NCBI RefSeq assembly: GCF_963583255.1
Contig: NC_084817.1
Coordinates: forward strand, 13,088,121 to 13,152,120
Direction of reading: 5' to 3'
Source: Pyrus communis
Taxonomy: Eukaryota > Streptophyta > Magnoliopsida > Rosales > Rosaceae
DNA length: 64,000 nucleotides
Positions 29,987 through 40,609 of this stretch are shown here, piece after piece. The notes beneath the pieces are model-generated. The model saw nothing but the letters and a program-made list of their open reading frames with translations. It ran no database searches and was not told the DNA's origin. The translations under genes were made by a program, and so were the position numbers. Numbering within the stretch: position 1 is the first letter of the stretch; each line of letters opens with the position of its first letter.

Positions 29987-32305
29987 TGATGCGAGAATTA
30001 TACGCGCACAAATTAAACCCTCTTTTTATCAATTGTAGTAAGTATGTAAGTAGGGATCGTTCTGGACCGGGGATTAAGAGGGATTGTTAATCACTTGGAT
30101 TTGACTCAAAAACGTAAAAACACAATATAAAACACTATACTAGACTCAAAGAATTCAAAAATACTTTAAAACATAAACTAAACAGATTCTAAGCATTAAA
30201 GAACAAGAAAGTAAAGGGGGGTTTGATTTGACGAAAATTGAAATAACAAAACAAGTAAATAAACTAAGCAGATTGTAAAACAAATTTGGATTTAATGAAT
30301 GGAATGAAGGCTAGCTAAGGGGTTCTTCTCCACACATGTTACACTTGCATACAAGATTGATTCTCAGTTGGTCTTTCGATAAATTATGAAACTCAACGCC
30401 CCGGGTCAATTAGGTCCGCTTAAATTAACCGTCAAGTTTTCCTTAAGTTAATGAATTGGATGGGTTTGCGCAACGCAATTCACAACATTCTCCAAAAGTC
30501 CTTTACGTGAAAAGCACAATAAAGATACAATCAAAGATCATTAAGCATTATGAAAACTATAAGTGTTGACGAGGCATTCGTTACTATGATGAGCATGAAA
30601 CTCGTGTCAAGAATTCATTTAACGCGATTGTTTATAAGCAACCTCCACTACTTGTGAATATAAGTTCATAACGATTAGGTGAAACTCACTTATATTCTAG
30701 CGTCATATTCATGCATGAAAATTAAGTGCGCATTCTCAATAAACATACATAAATAAGTTATCAATCAAACGGTTAAACAAATTGAATCCACAACTTATGA
30801 AATTCCAACCAAAGATAATCAATTCATATTGCAAGCATAAACATGTATTTCGAATCACCCCCTAGCTAAAGGGGGTTTAGTTCCTCATAACATTGAAATC
30901 AAAGAAACACCTAAACATTCCAACAACTCAAACTTGAATTGTATGAACGTTTAAGCACTCTTTTCTTCCATTCCTCATACGTACAAAACAAAGAGAATTG
31001 AATTTAAACATTGAAATCAAAGAAACACCTAAACATTCCAACAACTCAAACTTGAATTGTATGAACGTTTAAGCACTCTTTTCTTCCATTCCTCTTTGTT
31101 GTGGCACAAGGTCTAAGGAAATGTTTAGGGCTTTAGGTGTATGTGGAATGGAGTGGGGAATGGTTGAAGTGGCTGCAATGGAGGAGAAGAAATGGTGCAG
31201 AAATGGAAGGGGATTTGCACGGCAAGGGGAAGTGTTTGTGTTGTGTGTTGTGTTGTGTTGTGAATGGAATCAATCAATTGTGGCTGCAATGGATGCTTAT
31301 TTATAGGTAAATAAGAGGGAACATGACAGCTAGGAACTTGGTGGAAAGCTGGAAATACATGTGGCTGATTTATGAAGGGAATGCATGTGATTAAAGGGTG
31401 GGAGTGCATGTGATTTGGCTGAAATGAAAGGGAATGCACGGCATGGGTAGAATTTCTGGAATGATGGTGTTTGGTGCTGGAAATGAGTGGATGTGTTGCT
31501 GCCATAATGAAATGGAAATGCTGGAAAGGGTATGAAAGTGCACGGCAATGGAGAAGGGGGAGCATGTGCTTGAATTATTTGTTGGGAAAGAATGGGAGTG
31601 ACACTAGGTTGAATGATGATGAGTGCATGTGAGTTGAAATGCATGTGGAATGGCTGAAATGTGTTGATATGCACGGCAAGGTTGGAGAATGAATGTGTGA
31701 TGGTGTGATTGAATGATTAAAGTGCATGTGGGTGGAAATAATGTCATGGTATGCATGTGAATTAGGTTGGAAAGCTGGAAAATGGAATGGGATGCACGGC
31801 AAGGTGTGTTTGGTGTTGGAAATGCATGTGTTTGCATGTGAATTAAAACTAGAGTGAATGATGATGAATGCATGTGGATTAAAGAGGGAGAATGTGGTGT
31901 AATGATGAAGTGGAATGCTGGAAATGCAAAGGGGAAGGTACGGCTAAGGGTTGTGGTTTGTGTGAAGTGTGTGTGGATGGTGGTTTGCATGGCTTTGATG
32001 GATTGTTTGATTGGGCTAGAGGTTTTGCATGGCTCAAAGGATTGTTTGATTGGGCTAGGCCCTTTGTTTTATGTCCAAAGTGCATACAAGGCCTTCAAAT
32101 TCGTCCAACACTTTGGCTCCAAGCATATGCTATCCATTCCAAGCCCAATTTTGATCCAAAATGCTCCAAAATGCATCTTTTTGGTTCATTAGCCATATGA
32201 ACCTAAAAACACACGAAAATGGCTTAAACTACTAAAACAACTATGAATTAACAATATAAATGCAGGAAAACAAGCTAAGTAAGTTTCCTAAATATGCTCC
32301 TATCA
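29987..32305 (-). mobile_element. Athila-like solo LTR (2,319 bp)
   Basis: Minus-strand ends TGATAGGAGCATATTTAGG at 32305 and ...CGCATCA at 29987, with a perfect gagaa duplication and nothing internal. It shares the tandem duplication of the young element's LTR (units at 30891 and 31009) and a TATA box (reverse complement ctataaataagc, near 31287-31298). It is the same LTR subfamily as the intact element but clearly diverged. It splits a decayed gene. Confidence 0.93.
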
Positions 32306-33200
32306 GAGAAGATAAAGCAAATCAAGGCAGAGGCATTAGCTCATTAGATTGCCATCATGGAGCCTGCTGCAAATGAAGGTGGAAAAAAAAAATCTTCCTC
32401 ACCTGCTCAAGAGATGCTGGCTGAGAAAAACTAAAGACTTCCTCTGCTGCTCATGAAGGTCTGTCTGCCGTTGATAAGCTTGTGATTGACTTGACTTCTT
32501 CTAAGGGGAAGAAAGATGAGGCTGCTAGATCTGAGCATGTGACGCTTGTTGTGCTAAAGATGGCTAGTATTATTTCTGATAGGATTGCTCAGTGTAGAGG
32601 TTCCATCGTGCCACTAATACCAAAATTTATGCCAAAACATCCGTCTAAGGCTAAGTGTGGTTCACCTTTGGAGACACTTATTACTATAAAGAGCAATGAG
32701 GTGGACTCTGTTGCTAGAGTAGCGCTAAAACCCACTCCCCTCGCTGCTAAGGCTGATTCGCCTACTGAGAAAGAGAAAACTGCTCGTGTGGGCAGTTGTG
32801 AGAAATCCACCAAGCCTGCTTCTGAGTTAAGATTTGTTCGCTGTTGATATCGAATCTTTTTGAAGACATGGATGCATGTGCCAATCTTGTTGACGGCGTT
32901 AAATGGATTATTCGCCCGAGTTTCTTTACAAAGCATACGACCGAATATAGGAAAACTGCTCAACTTGCTATGATGCAGAAAACGGCGATTCTGGTAGCCG
33001 AGTATATGATTTTGGACCAAAAGGATACCAAGACTGCCAAGGGGGCCTCGACCGAGAAGATCAAGAGGTTGGAATCTGAGCTCGTTGCTTTGAAGTTCAA
33101 CATCATAATTGCTTCAAGGGGGTTTCTTCTATGAACTTTAATTTCACTCATGTTGTTCTTGATATTTATATATTTTGTAATCATGTTGTGTAATTAAGTT

Positions 33201-33380
33201 CATAGCTGGGGAATTCGATGTAGCCTTGCAAACGTACTCTATGTTATTAAGTTAAAGTATTAAATTTACCAATCTATGTTCTTGTTTCATTCACTGATTT
33301 TATAGTATACTTTGTTTGTTAATCTTAATGTTTGATCAACATTAGGGTTGCTTATGAATTATTTGATCAAGGTTATAGTA
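33201..33380. other. Downstream flank of the decayed gene
   Basis: AT-rich, non-coding, with no recognisable repeat terminus before the LTR at 33381. The five bases before that LTR are tagta; no partner copy was found within the window. Confidence 0.4.
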
Positions 33381-35263
33381 TGATAGGAGCATATTTATGC
33401 AACTTTTTTAGCCTATTTCCTTGCATTTACTTAGTTTGTTTCTATTTATTATAGTGATTTAAGCTATTTTCGTGTGTTTGTAGGTTTAATTGGCTAAAGT
33501 GGCAAGAAAAGGCAATTTGGAGCATTTTAGAGCAGTTTTGGGCTTGGAATGGAAAGCACATGCATGGAGTAAGGTGGATGGACGAATTTGAAGTTCAAGA
33601 AGGGCTAAGAATATGCTAAAGAGATGGAAGAATTAATTCAAGACAAAGAAGATATGGAGCTCCGCAAGAAAGAAGGAATATGAGCCAAACTTCCTTATTT
33701 TGTCTTAGCCAATCCTAATCCTTCACTACTTAAGTTCCAGCTGCTAGGGGAGATTCTTAACTACATTAGGACACTTAAATATATGTTTCTAGAAAGCCTA
33801 TTCCTATTCCAAAAGGGATGCTGCACCTTTCCTTCTAGAAACCCCATTCCTTGCCGCAAATCCCTTTCCCTTTCTCTCTAGGATCCTGTTGCATATCCTT
33901 TTCCCTTTTTCCCCTTGGATTCTAATTTTAATTAGCCTTTTTCCTTAGGGATTTGGGGTGCAAATCTTTCCTAAAAACATTAATAAATTTCGTGCCTTTT
34001 CTTCCTTTAATTTCAATGTTTCTGCAACACAATTCAGAACCCATTCAACCATTCATTCATCCATCACCATAATTCATACCAACCATCCATCACACACAAG
34101 AACCCAATTTCAGCCACAACCACCCTTGTGCCGTAGCTTTGCAAGGAGAAAGGAGAGGAGACCTCTGAAGTCGTGCCTGCCATTCAAGTTTGGATTGTTG
34201 GAGCGTTTCTAGGTGTATTCAACTTTTGTTTTCAATGTTTAATTTAAGTTATCCTTGTTTAATTGCGAACATAAGGAGCTAAAATCGTTTTAGCTAGAGG
34301 AGTATTCAAAACCATGAATATATATGTGATATGAGTTGATTTCCTCCAATTATTGTTTCATAAATCGTGAATGCAATTTGCTTAACTGCTTGATTGATAA
34401 CTTATTCTTGTACGTTGATTGAGGGTGCACACTTAGTTTACATGCACGAATTTGATGCTAAAATATAAGGGATTTTCACCTAATCGTTATGAGCTTATAT
34501 TTACAAGTAGTGGAGGTCGCTAGTCACGATCGTGTTAAGTAAATTCTTGGCAGGTGTATCACGCTTTTCATAGTTATGAATGCCTTGTCAATGCTTATGA
34601 TTTCCATAGAACTTAATGATCTTTGCTATGTATCTCTATCATGCTGTTCATATAAGGAACTTGATAAGAATAATTTGATTGCGTCGCTAAGTCCAATTCA
34701 ATGAAATTAGGGAAATCTGATGGTTAATTTGTGTAGTTCACGATTAACTTGGGGCATTGTCATTCATGGTTTATTGGAATAATAATTGGAAATCAATTTG
34801 TATGTATATGTGTTATGTGTGGAGAAGAACCCTCTAGCTAGCTTATCACCCATTAATTCACTCACATTCGTATCAATTTATTTAGTTTCTGCAAGTTAGT
34901 TTGTTTAAGTTTTAAATTCGTCAAAACCAATCCCCCCTTTAATATTTTGTGTTTACTTTGTTAGAACATGTTTAAATTTGTTTCCTTTAGTGTTTTAAGT
35001 CAAAGTTAAGTTAGAATTCGTCCAAAATCATCTTTAGTTTTTGTTTTGAGTCAATTTGCTTGTTTTATGCTGTTTTGCGTCATTCTAGTTTGTTTTGAGT
35101 CATTAGAGTCTAGTTTTCTATTTTTGAGTCTAGTTTAGTGTTTTATAGTTTCAATTGAGTACATTAGCATCCTCCTAATCCCCAGCCTAGAATGATCCCT
35201 ACTTTCACATACTTCAACTATCAACAAGAGGGTTTAATTTGTGTGTTAATTTATATCACATCA
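33381..35263 (+). mobile_element. LTR 'A', 5' LTR of an old Athila-like copy (1,883 bp)
   Basis: Starts TGATAGGAGCATATTTATGC and ends TATATCACATCA. It is immediately followed by the tRNA-Asp PBS at 35270-35287 (TGGCGCCGTTGCCAGGGA, one mismatch) and then a leader and gag, so it serves as a 5' LTR on the plus strand. Confidence 0.93.
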
Positions 35264-35386
35264 AATTTTTGGCGCCGTTGCCAGGGATTAGCAAATCGCT
35301 AATCCCCCTTTGTTTTTGTTCGCATTTTTTAGTTTACTTTTTTATTTTTGTTTTGTTTTGTTTTGTTGATTTTAGGTACTAGTTTA

Positions 35387-37010
35387 TGACTCGAAGTTCT
35401 CAACATTTCGTGCACAAATCTTGGAGTTTAACGTCGATTTTGAGCGAACTTTGAGAAGAAAGTGGAAAGAGCCAGAACTTAATCCACCTAGTTCTAGCTC
35501 AGAATCTGAGTTTGAAGAAGAAGAAGAGGAAGAATAAATCATGGATGTGGATAATCGAACAATCAAAGAACTTTCAACCTCGGGATTGGACAATGTTGTA
35601 CCCTTATGCATTCAATATCCTAGGGCAACTCAAGGCAAGACTGAGGAGTTCGAATTGAAGTCTAGTTTGTTGCATAATATTCCCAAATACCATGGGCTTT
35701 CCATGGAAGATCCAAACAAGCACTTGAAGGAATTCGAAGTGGTATGTTCAAGCATGACCCCAATCATCATAGATGGGAATATTTGGAAGGTGAAAGCTTT
35801 TCCATTCTCTCTTTTGGAAAAGGCTAAGGATTGGTTGTACGAATTGGCACCTGGAACCGTCACCTCTTGGGAAAGCATGAAGCAAGCATTCTTAGAGAAA
35901 TTTTTCCCAACTTCAGGAGTCATTCTTTTGAGGAAGAAGATTAGTGGAATTCAACAAAACCAAGAAGAATGCTTTCTAGCATATTATGAGCGTTTCAAGA
36001 CTCTAGTTACATCATGCCCTCAAGATCAAATGAAAGAAGAGCTTCTAATTCAATATTTGTATGAAGGACTTCTTCCAATTGAGAGACAAATGTTAGATGC
36101 CTCGGCAGGAGGTGCTTTGGTTGACAAAACACCAATTGATGCCAAGACCTTAAATACATAATAATATGAGGGAGTTGGACAAAGAGACACCCCACGGCAA
36201 CAATAACAAGTGAATGAGGTAAGTGCAATTTCTGAAATTCAATCTCAATTGGCTAATCTCACTGTTTTTGTGTCACAGGTTGTTGATGGATCTAAAGTGC
36301 AAAGAGCAAGTGTTTGTGGTGTGTGCATTATGCAAGGACATTCCAATGATCAATGTCCTCAATTGATAGAGAATGGGGGATGGGAAAGTGCCAATGTCGT
36401 GGGCTATCAAGGCCAAAATAAACCAAGGCATGATCCATACACCAACACTTACAATCTGGGATAGAGAGATCACCTGAACATGAAGTGGAAGGAGCCTCAA
36501 CAAACCCAACAACAAGGAGGATTTCGACAGCCACCCCTTGGGATATTTCAAAGGCCATTTGAACCAATCCAACCTCAACCACCTCCAGCCCAACCAAATT
36601 CAGGTATGTCTTTAGATAATGATAAAGTTATTCAATTACTCACCTCTTTGATGCAGGGAGTACAAAATCAAACCAAAAAGATGCAAAATCAAGCTAAAGA
36701 GGTGGATGAATTGAAGAAACAAATGGGGCAAGTAGCTGAGTTCATGGCCTAATTTAGAGAACAAGGCAAATTGCCTAGTTCAACCATTGTGAATCCAAGG
36801 GAAAGATTTGAAACCGCCAAAGCCATCACATTAAGAAATGGCAAGGAAGTTGGAATCGACCCACAACCATCCAAATCAAGCCAAAAGGAGAAAGAAAAGT
36901 TGCTGCACAAGGAAGAGGAGAAGGACAAGGCCACGGCAAGGGTAGACCAACCTTTGCTGTAGCCCCCTAAGCACCCTATGCCTTCCAACACAGGTAAGTT
37001 AGGTCCAAGT
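35387..37010 (+). pseudogene. Gag, degenerate (element A)
   Basis: Begins ATGACTCGAAG, matching the MTRSS start of the intact element. Small indels near 35410-35450 then shift the frame. The capsid part is open at 35541-36161. The zinc knuckle C-x2-C-x4-H-x4-C is still present at about 36315-36360. Nonsense changes near 36159, 36463 (Trp codon to TAG), 36750 (Gln to TAA) and 36960 (Gln to TAG) break it. Several are C-to-T or G-to-A transitions, as expected for methylated, silenced repeats. It matches residues 1-545 of the intact polyprotein. Confidence 0.85.
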
Positions 37011-38256
37011 TTGGTTAATTCTAACCCTATTCCACCAAATGTGCCTTTCCCTCGTAGATTTATGCAATCTATGAAAGAAGAGAGTGACAAGGACGTTCTT
37101 GAGACATTTAGAAAGGTGCAAGTCAATATCCCGCTCCTTGATATAATCAAACAAGTTCCAAAGTATGCCAAATTCTTGAAAGAGCTTTGCACAACGAGGA
37201 AGTGGATTTCAAACAAGGAAGTGGTAAGGGTAAGTGAGAATGTTTCAGCAGTTTTACCAAGGAAATTACCTCCTAAATGCAAAGATCCAGGTAGTTTCAC
37301 AATCCCTTGTGTTATTGGTAATACTAAGTTTGAGCATGCCATGTTAGACGTAAGTACATCCATTAATGTCATGCCTTACTCTATTTATGCATCTAGGAAC
37401 TTAGGAGAGCTAAAAAATGATGGAGTTATTATTCAATTAGCCGATCGTTCTAATGCATATCCAAAATGAGTTTTGGAAGATGTTTTGGTGCAGGTTAATC
37501 ATTTAATCTTCCCGGTGGATTTTTATGTGCTTGACATGGAAGATTCAGCCCATTCTCCTCCTTTGCCGATCCTACTTGGAAGACCATTCATGAAAACAGC
37601 CTGCACCAAGATAGATGTGTTCAAAGAGACGTTAACAATGGAATTTGATGGCAAGATTATTGATTTTAACATTTCTGAAGTCATGAAGTATCCTATTGAT
37701 GATCATTCTTGTTTTTCTATTGATATAATTGATTCATTAGCACAAGAATATCTTAAAGACCTAAATGAGGATGCCCTTGAAAGAACCATTACAAGAGGAA
37801 TGGGATTAAAAGAACAAGGGACAAAAATTAAGCACACTCACGGCAAGAATGAGAGAATTCCCTTGCTATGCCCAATTGTGAGGAAGTGGAGATGGTGGCT
37901 GTCCTTGAATCACTGCCACAACATATTGGTAAGTTTCCAATCCCAATTCCAATTCCCGTTTCTACTAATAAGTTGTTACCCTCAGTGATTCAGGCACCTT
38001 CCCTCGAGTTTAAACCATTACCAAATCATTTGAAGTACATTTTCTTGGGAGACCAAGAGACTTTGCCAGTCATAATCTCTTCATCACTTACGGCAATGAA
38101 GGAGGAAAAACTAATACGGGTGTTGAAGGAGTACAAAACAGCCATTGGATGGGCCTTGGCCGACATTAAAGGAATTAGTCCTACAACCTACATGCATCGC
38201 ATACTTCTAGAGGAGGGGGTAAACCAACTCGAGAGGCTCAACGTCCACTTAACCCC
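37011..38256 (+). pseudogene. Protease and start of RT, degenerate (element A)
   Basis: Continues gag toward the protease. The active-site DLGAS of the intact copy is replaced by DVSTS (near 37345-37362), and a Gly codon has become TGA at about 37468. A frameshift near 37800-37870 separates the protease tail from the linker leading to RT. The frame stops abruptly at 38256, just after the segment equivalent to residue ~953. There an inverted LTR-PBS piece begins, and about 25 codons of pol are missing before it resumes at 40209. Confidence 0.85.
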
Positions 38257-40208
38257 CTACTTTCATATACTACAACCATAGGGTTGTAATTTGAGTGTTA
38301 GAATATTTCACATCAAATTTTGGCGCCGTTGCCGGGGATTAGAAGGGATGCTAATCAACACAATTAAGACTCAAAAAAACACTAAAATTGACTCTATAGA
38401 CTCTAAACTAACTTAAAACACTCAAAACATCAACAAACACTTAAAAAGACTCAATTTTAGACCGAACAAGTGTTTTGGACGAAAATAAACCTTAACTTGA
38501 CTCAAAAGACTCAAAGAAAACAGATTTTGACTCAAATAACAAGACGAAATGAAAGGGGGATTGTTTTTGACGAATTTTAAACTTAAAACAAAAACTTTGT
38601 AGAAAATACTTTGGAAAAACGAATTTAAGTGAAATAAATGGGTGAAAGGCTAGTTAGAGGGTCCTTCTCCACACATGATATATGCATACGAACCAATTTC
38701 CAGTTATTATTCCTTTAGACTATGAATGACAACGCCCCAAGTTAGTTGCATCGCACAACTAACCATCAGATTTTCCTTATTTCATTGAATTAGATGGAAT
38801 ACGCATCTAAACCAAATTATCTTTCTCAAGTTCCCTATATGAAACGCATGATAGAGATACATGTCAAAAGTCATTAAGTTCTATGAAATTCATAAGCATT
38901 GACAAGGCATTACGCATGAGACTCATACCAAGGATTTACTTAACACGATTGTGACTAGCAACCTCCACTACTTGTGAATATAAGTGAATAACTCTTACGT
39001 GAAACCCCCTTATACTCTAGCATCAAGTTTATGCATGCAAATTAAGTGTTAACCCCCAACCCACATACATAAACCAGTTTTAATAACTTAGATAAGCAAA
39101 TCACATTCATGCCTTACGAAATAATAACCGGACGTAATCAATTCATATAAAACATATAATCATGGCTTCGAATTCACCTCTAACTAAAAAGAAGTTAGTT
39201 CCACATGTTCGCAAAACAAAGATAATTAAATTTAAACATTGAACTAAGAATAAGGATAGAATACACCTAGAAACTCTCCACACTCCAATGGTAGATTTCG
39301 AACCCTCCTTGGATGGCAGATTGCACAAGTCCTCCTCTCCTTGCTTCCTTGCTTGCGGCACTAGGGTGGTGTAGAATGGATTGTGGTGTTTGATGGATGA
39401 AAGTATGAATGAATGAATGAGTGAGTGGATGGATTAAATGGTGAGGCATTGGCTGTTTATATAGGCTAATTATGCACACTTAGTGAAGGACAAGGATTGC
39501 ACAATCCCATGGAAAAAGGGTTAAGTCTTTGTAAAAACCAAAAGGGAAAGGGATAGGGAATTTTCGCCAGAAATTAAGGGCTTATAGAAACTAGGCATTT
39601 TTTTGCAGAATTTAGACTTCTAGAAGGGGTAAAGGGTAGATTTCTGGACCTAAATGGATAAGGACTCATGATATAGGTGTAGAGGAAGGATTGCAACTCC
39701 TAACCCTACAAGGAATGGTCCACATGCGGCAAACAAATGGATAAGGCTTCTAGAAACTGAAATAGGTGTTTAAATGTGTAATTAATCCCCTCTAATTAGC
39801 TAGATTTAAGTCCTAACCTGATTTGGATAGGATAGAATAGGATAATGTTAGAGTTAGGATAGGATAAGGTTTCTAGGATAGGATAAGATAAGGTTGGATA
39901 AGGTTGGATAAGGTTCCTTGTTTCTTGCTTCTTCCTTATCTTCATTGCATTAGGACTTCTTCACCAGATTTGTAGTCTTTCCTAGCCCTTCTTGACTTCA
40001 ATTTCGTCCATCCTCTTTACTCCATGGTTAAGCTATCCAATCCATGCCCAAAAATGCTCCAAATAGTCTCAAAATGCACTTTCTTGCTCCTTTTACCATT
40101 AGGACCTAAAAACATACCAAAATAACTTAAAAGACTGAAATAAATAGTAATTAACTCACTAAATGCAAGGAAACAACGTAACTAAGTAGCATCAATATGC
40201 TCCTATCA
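38257..40208 (-). mobile_element. Inserted LTR with inverted terminal segment and PBS
   Basis: The right end is a perfect LTR 5' terminus (tatgctcctatca, 40208), so the body (about 38332-40208) is minus-oriented. The last ~60 bases that should form its other end are instead found in plus orientation at 38257-38315 (...tttcacatca). They are followed by a plus-oriented PBS (38321-38338), which shares the phrase ccggggattag with the LTR body. The two arms therefore join at the short motif that occurs in inverted orientation in both PBS flank and U5/R. It interrupts element A's pol. TATA (minus) near 39455. Confidence 0.85.
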
Positions 40209-40609
40209 ATAGTCATTGGGTTTCACCGGTCCAAGTTGTTGCAAAGAAATCTGGAGTCACTGTGGTGAAGAATAAAGAGAACGACCTTGTGCCCACCCTT
40301 ATCCAAACAGGTTGGAGTGTTTTCATTTGACTATAGGAAGCTCAACGCCACAAGGAAAGATCACTTTCCTTTGCCGTTCATTGACCAAATGCTTGAAAGG
40401 TTAGCCAGTCATTCTTTTTATTGTTTTCTTGATGATTATTCGAGATATAATCATATTGTTATAGCTCCAGATGATCAAGAAAAGACCACTTTTACTTGTC
40501 CATTTAGTACTTTTGCTTATCGTCGATTGCCATTTGGTTTATGTAATTGACCAGCCACCTTTCAAAGATGCATGGTAAGTATCTTCTCAGATTTTGTTGA
40601 GAAGATTAT
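40209..40609 (+). pseudogene. RT fragment 1 (element A)
   Basis: Matches residues ~980-1111 of the intact polyprotein: VVAKKSGVTVV, a frameshift at the GW-V motif (near 40316), [27 protein letters not shown] and FAYRRLPFGLCN. A stop follows that last motif. It ends at VEKII, where a solo LTR is inserted before the catalytic FMDD box. Confidence 0.9.

Larger units (their letters stand above)
28391..33200 (+). pseudogene. Decayed multi-exon repeat-type gene, split by a solo LTR
   Basis: A TATA-like tatttaag (near 28407) is followed by a short first exon with ATGCCGTACCAAG|gtaaga (ATG near 28569). Other apparent splice sites are ctttgtag (near 29178), a donor cag|taagta near 29755, and tttacgtag (near 29841). 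Coding-like pieces with stops appear at 29240-29750 and 29842-29986, then after the solo LTR at 32311-32850 and 32850-33133. The last pieces read as a Ser/Lys/Pro-rich region followed by an IIRPSFFTKHTTEYRKTAQLA-type helix and a coiled-coil start (KIKRLESELVALK). From memory, this C-terminal pattern recurs in uncharacterised rosaceous repeat proteins. I cannot name the family; a plant-mobile-domain or MULE-related origin is only a guess. It has at least six stops. Confidence 0.45.

Noticed and set aside
36749..37372. 207-codon minus-strand frame opposite gag/protease.
   Set aside because: Antisense shadow of conserved plus-strand coding sequence. The same shadow occurs opposite other copies (for example 16646-17089, 17240-17641, 62045-62464).
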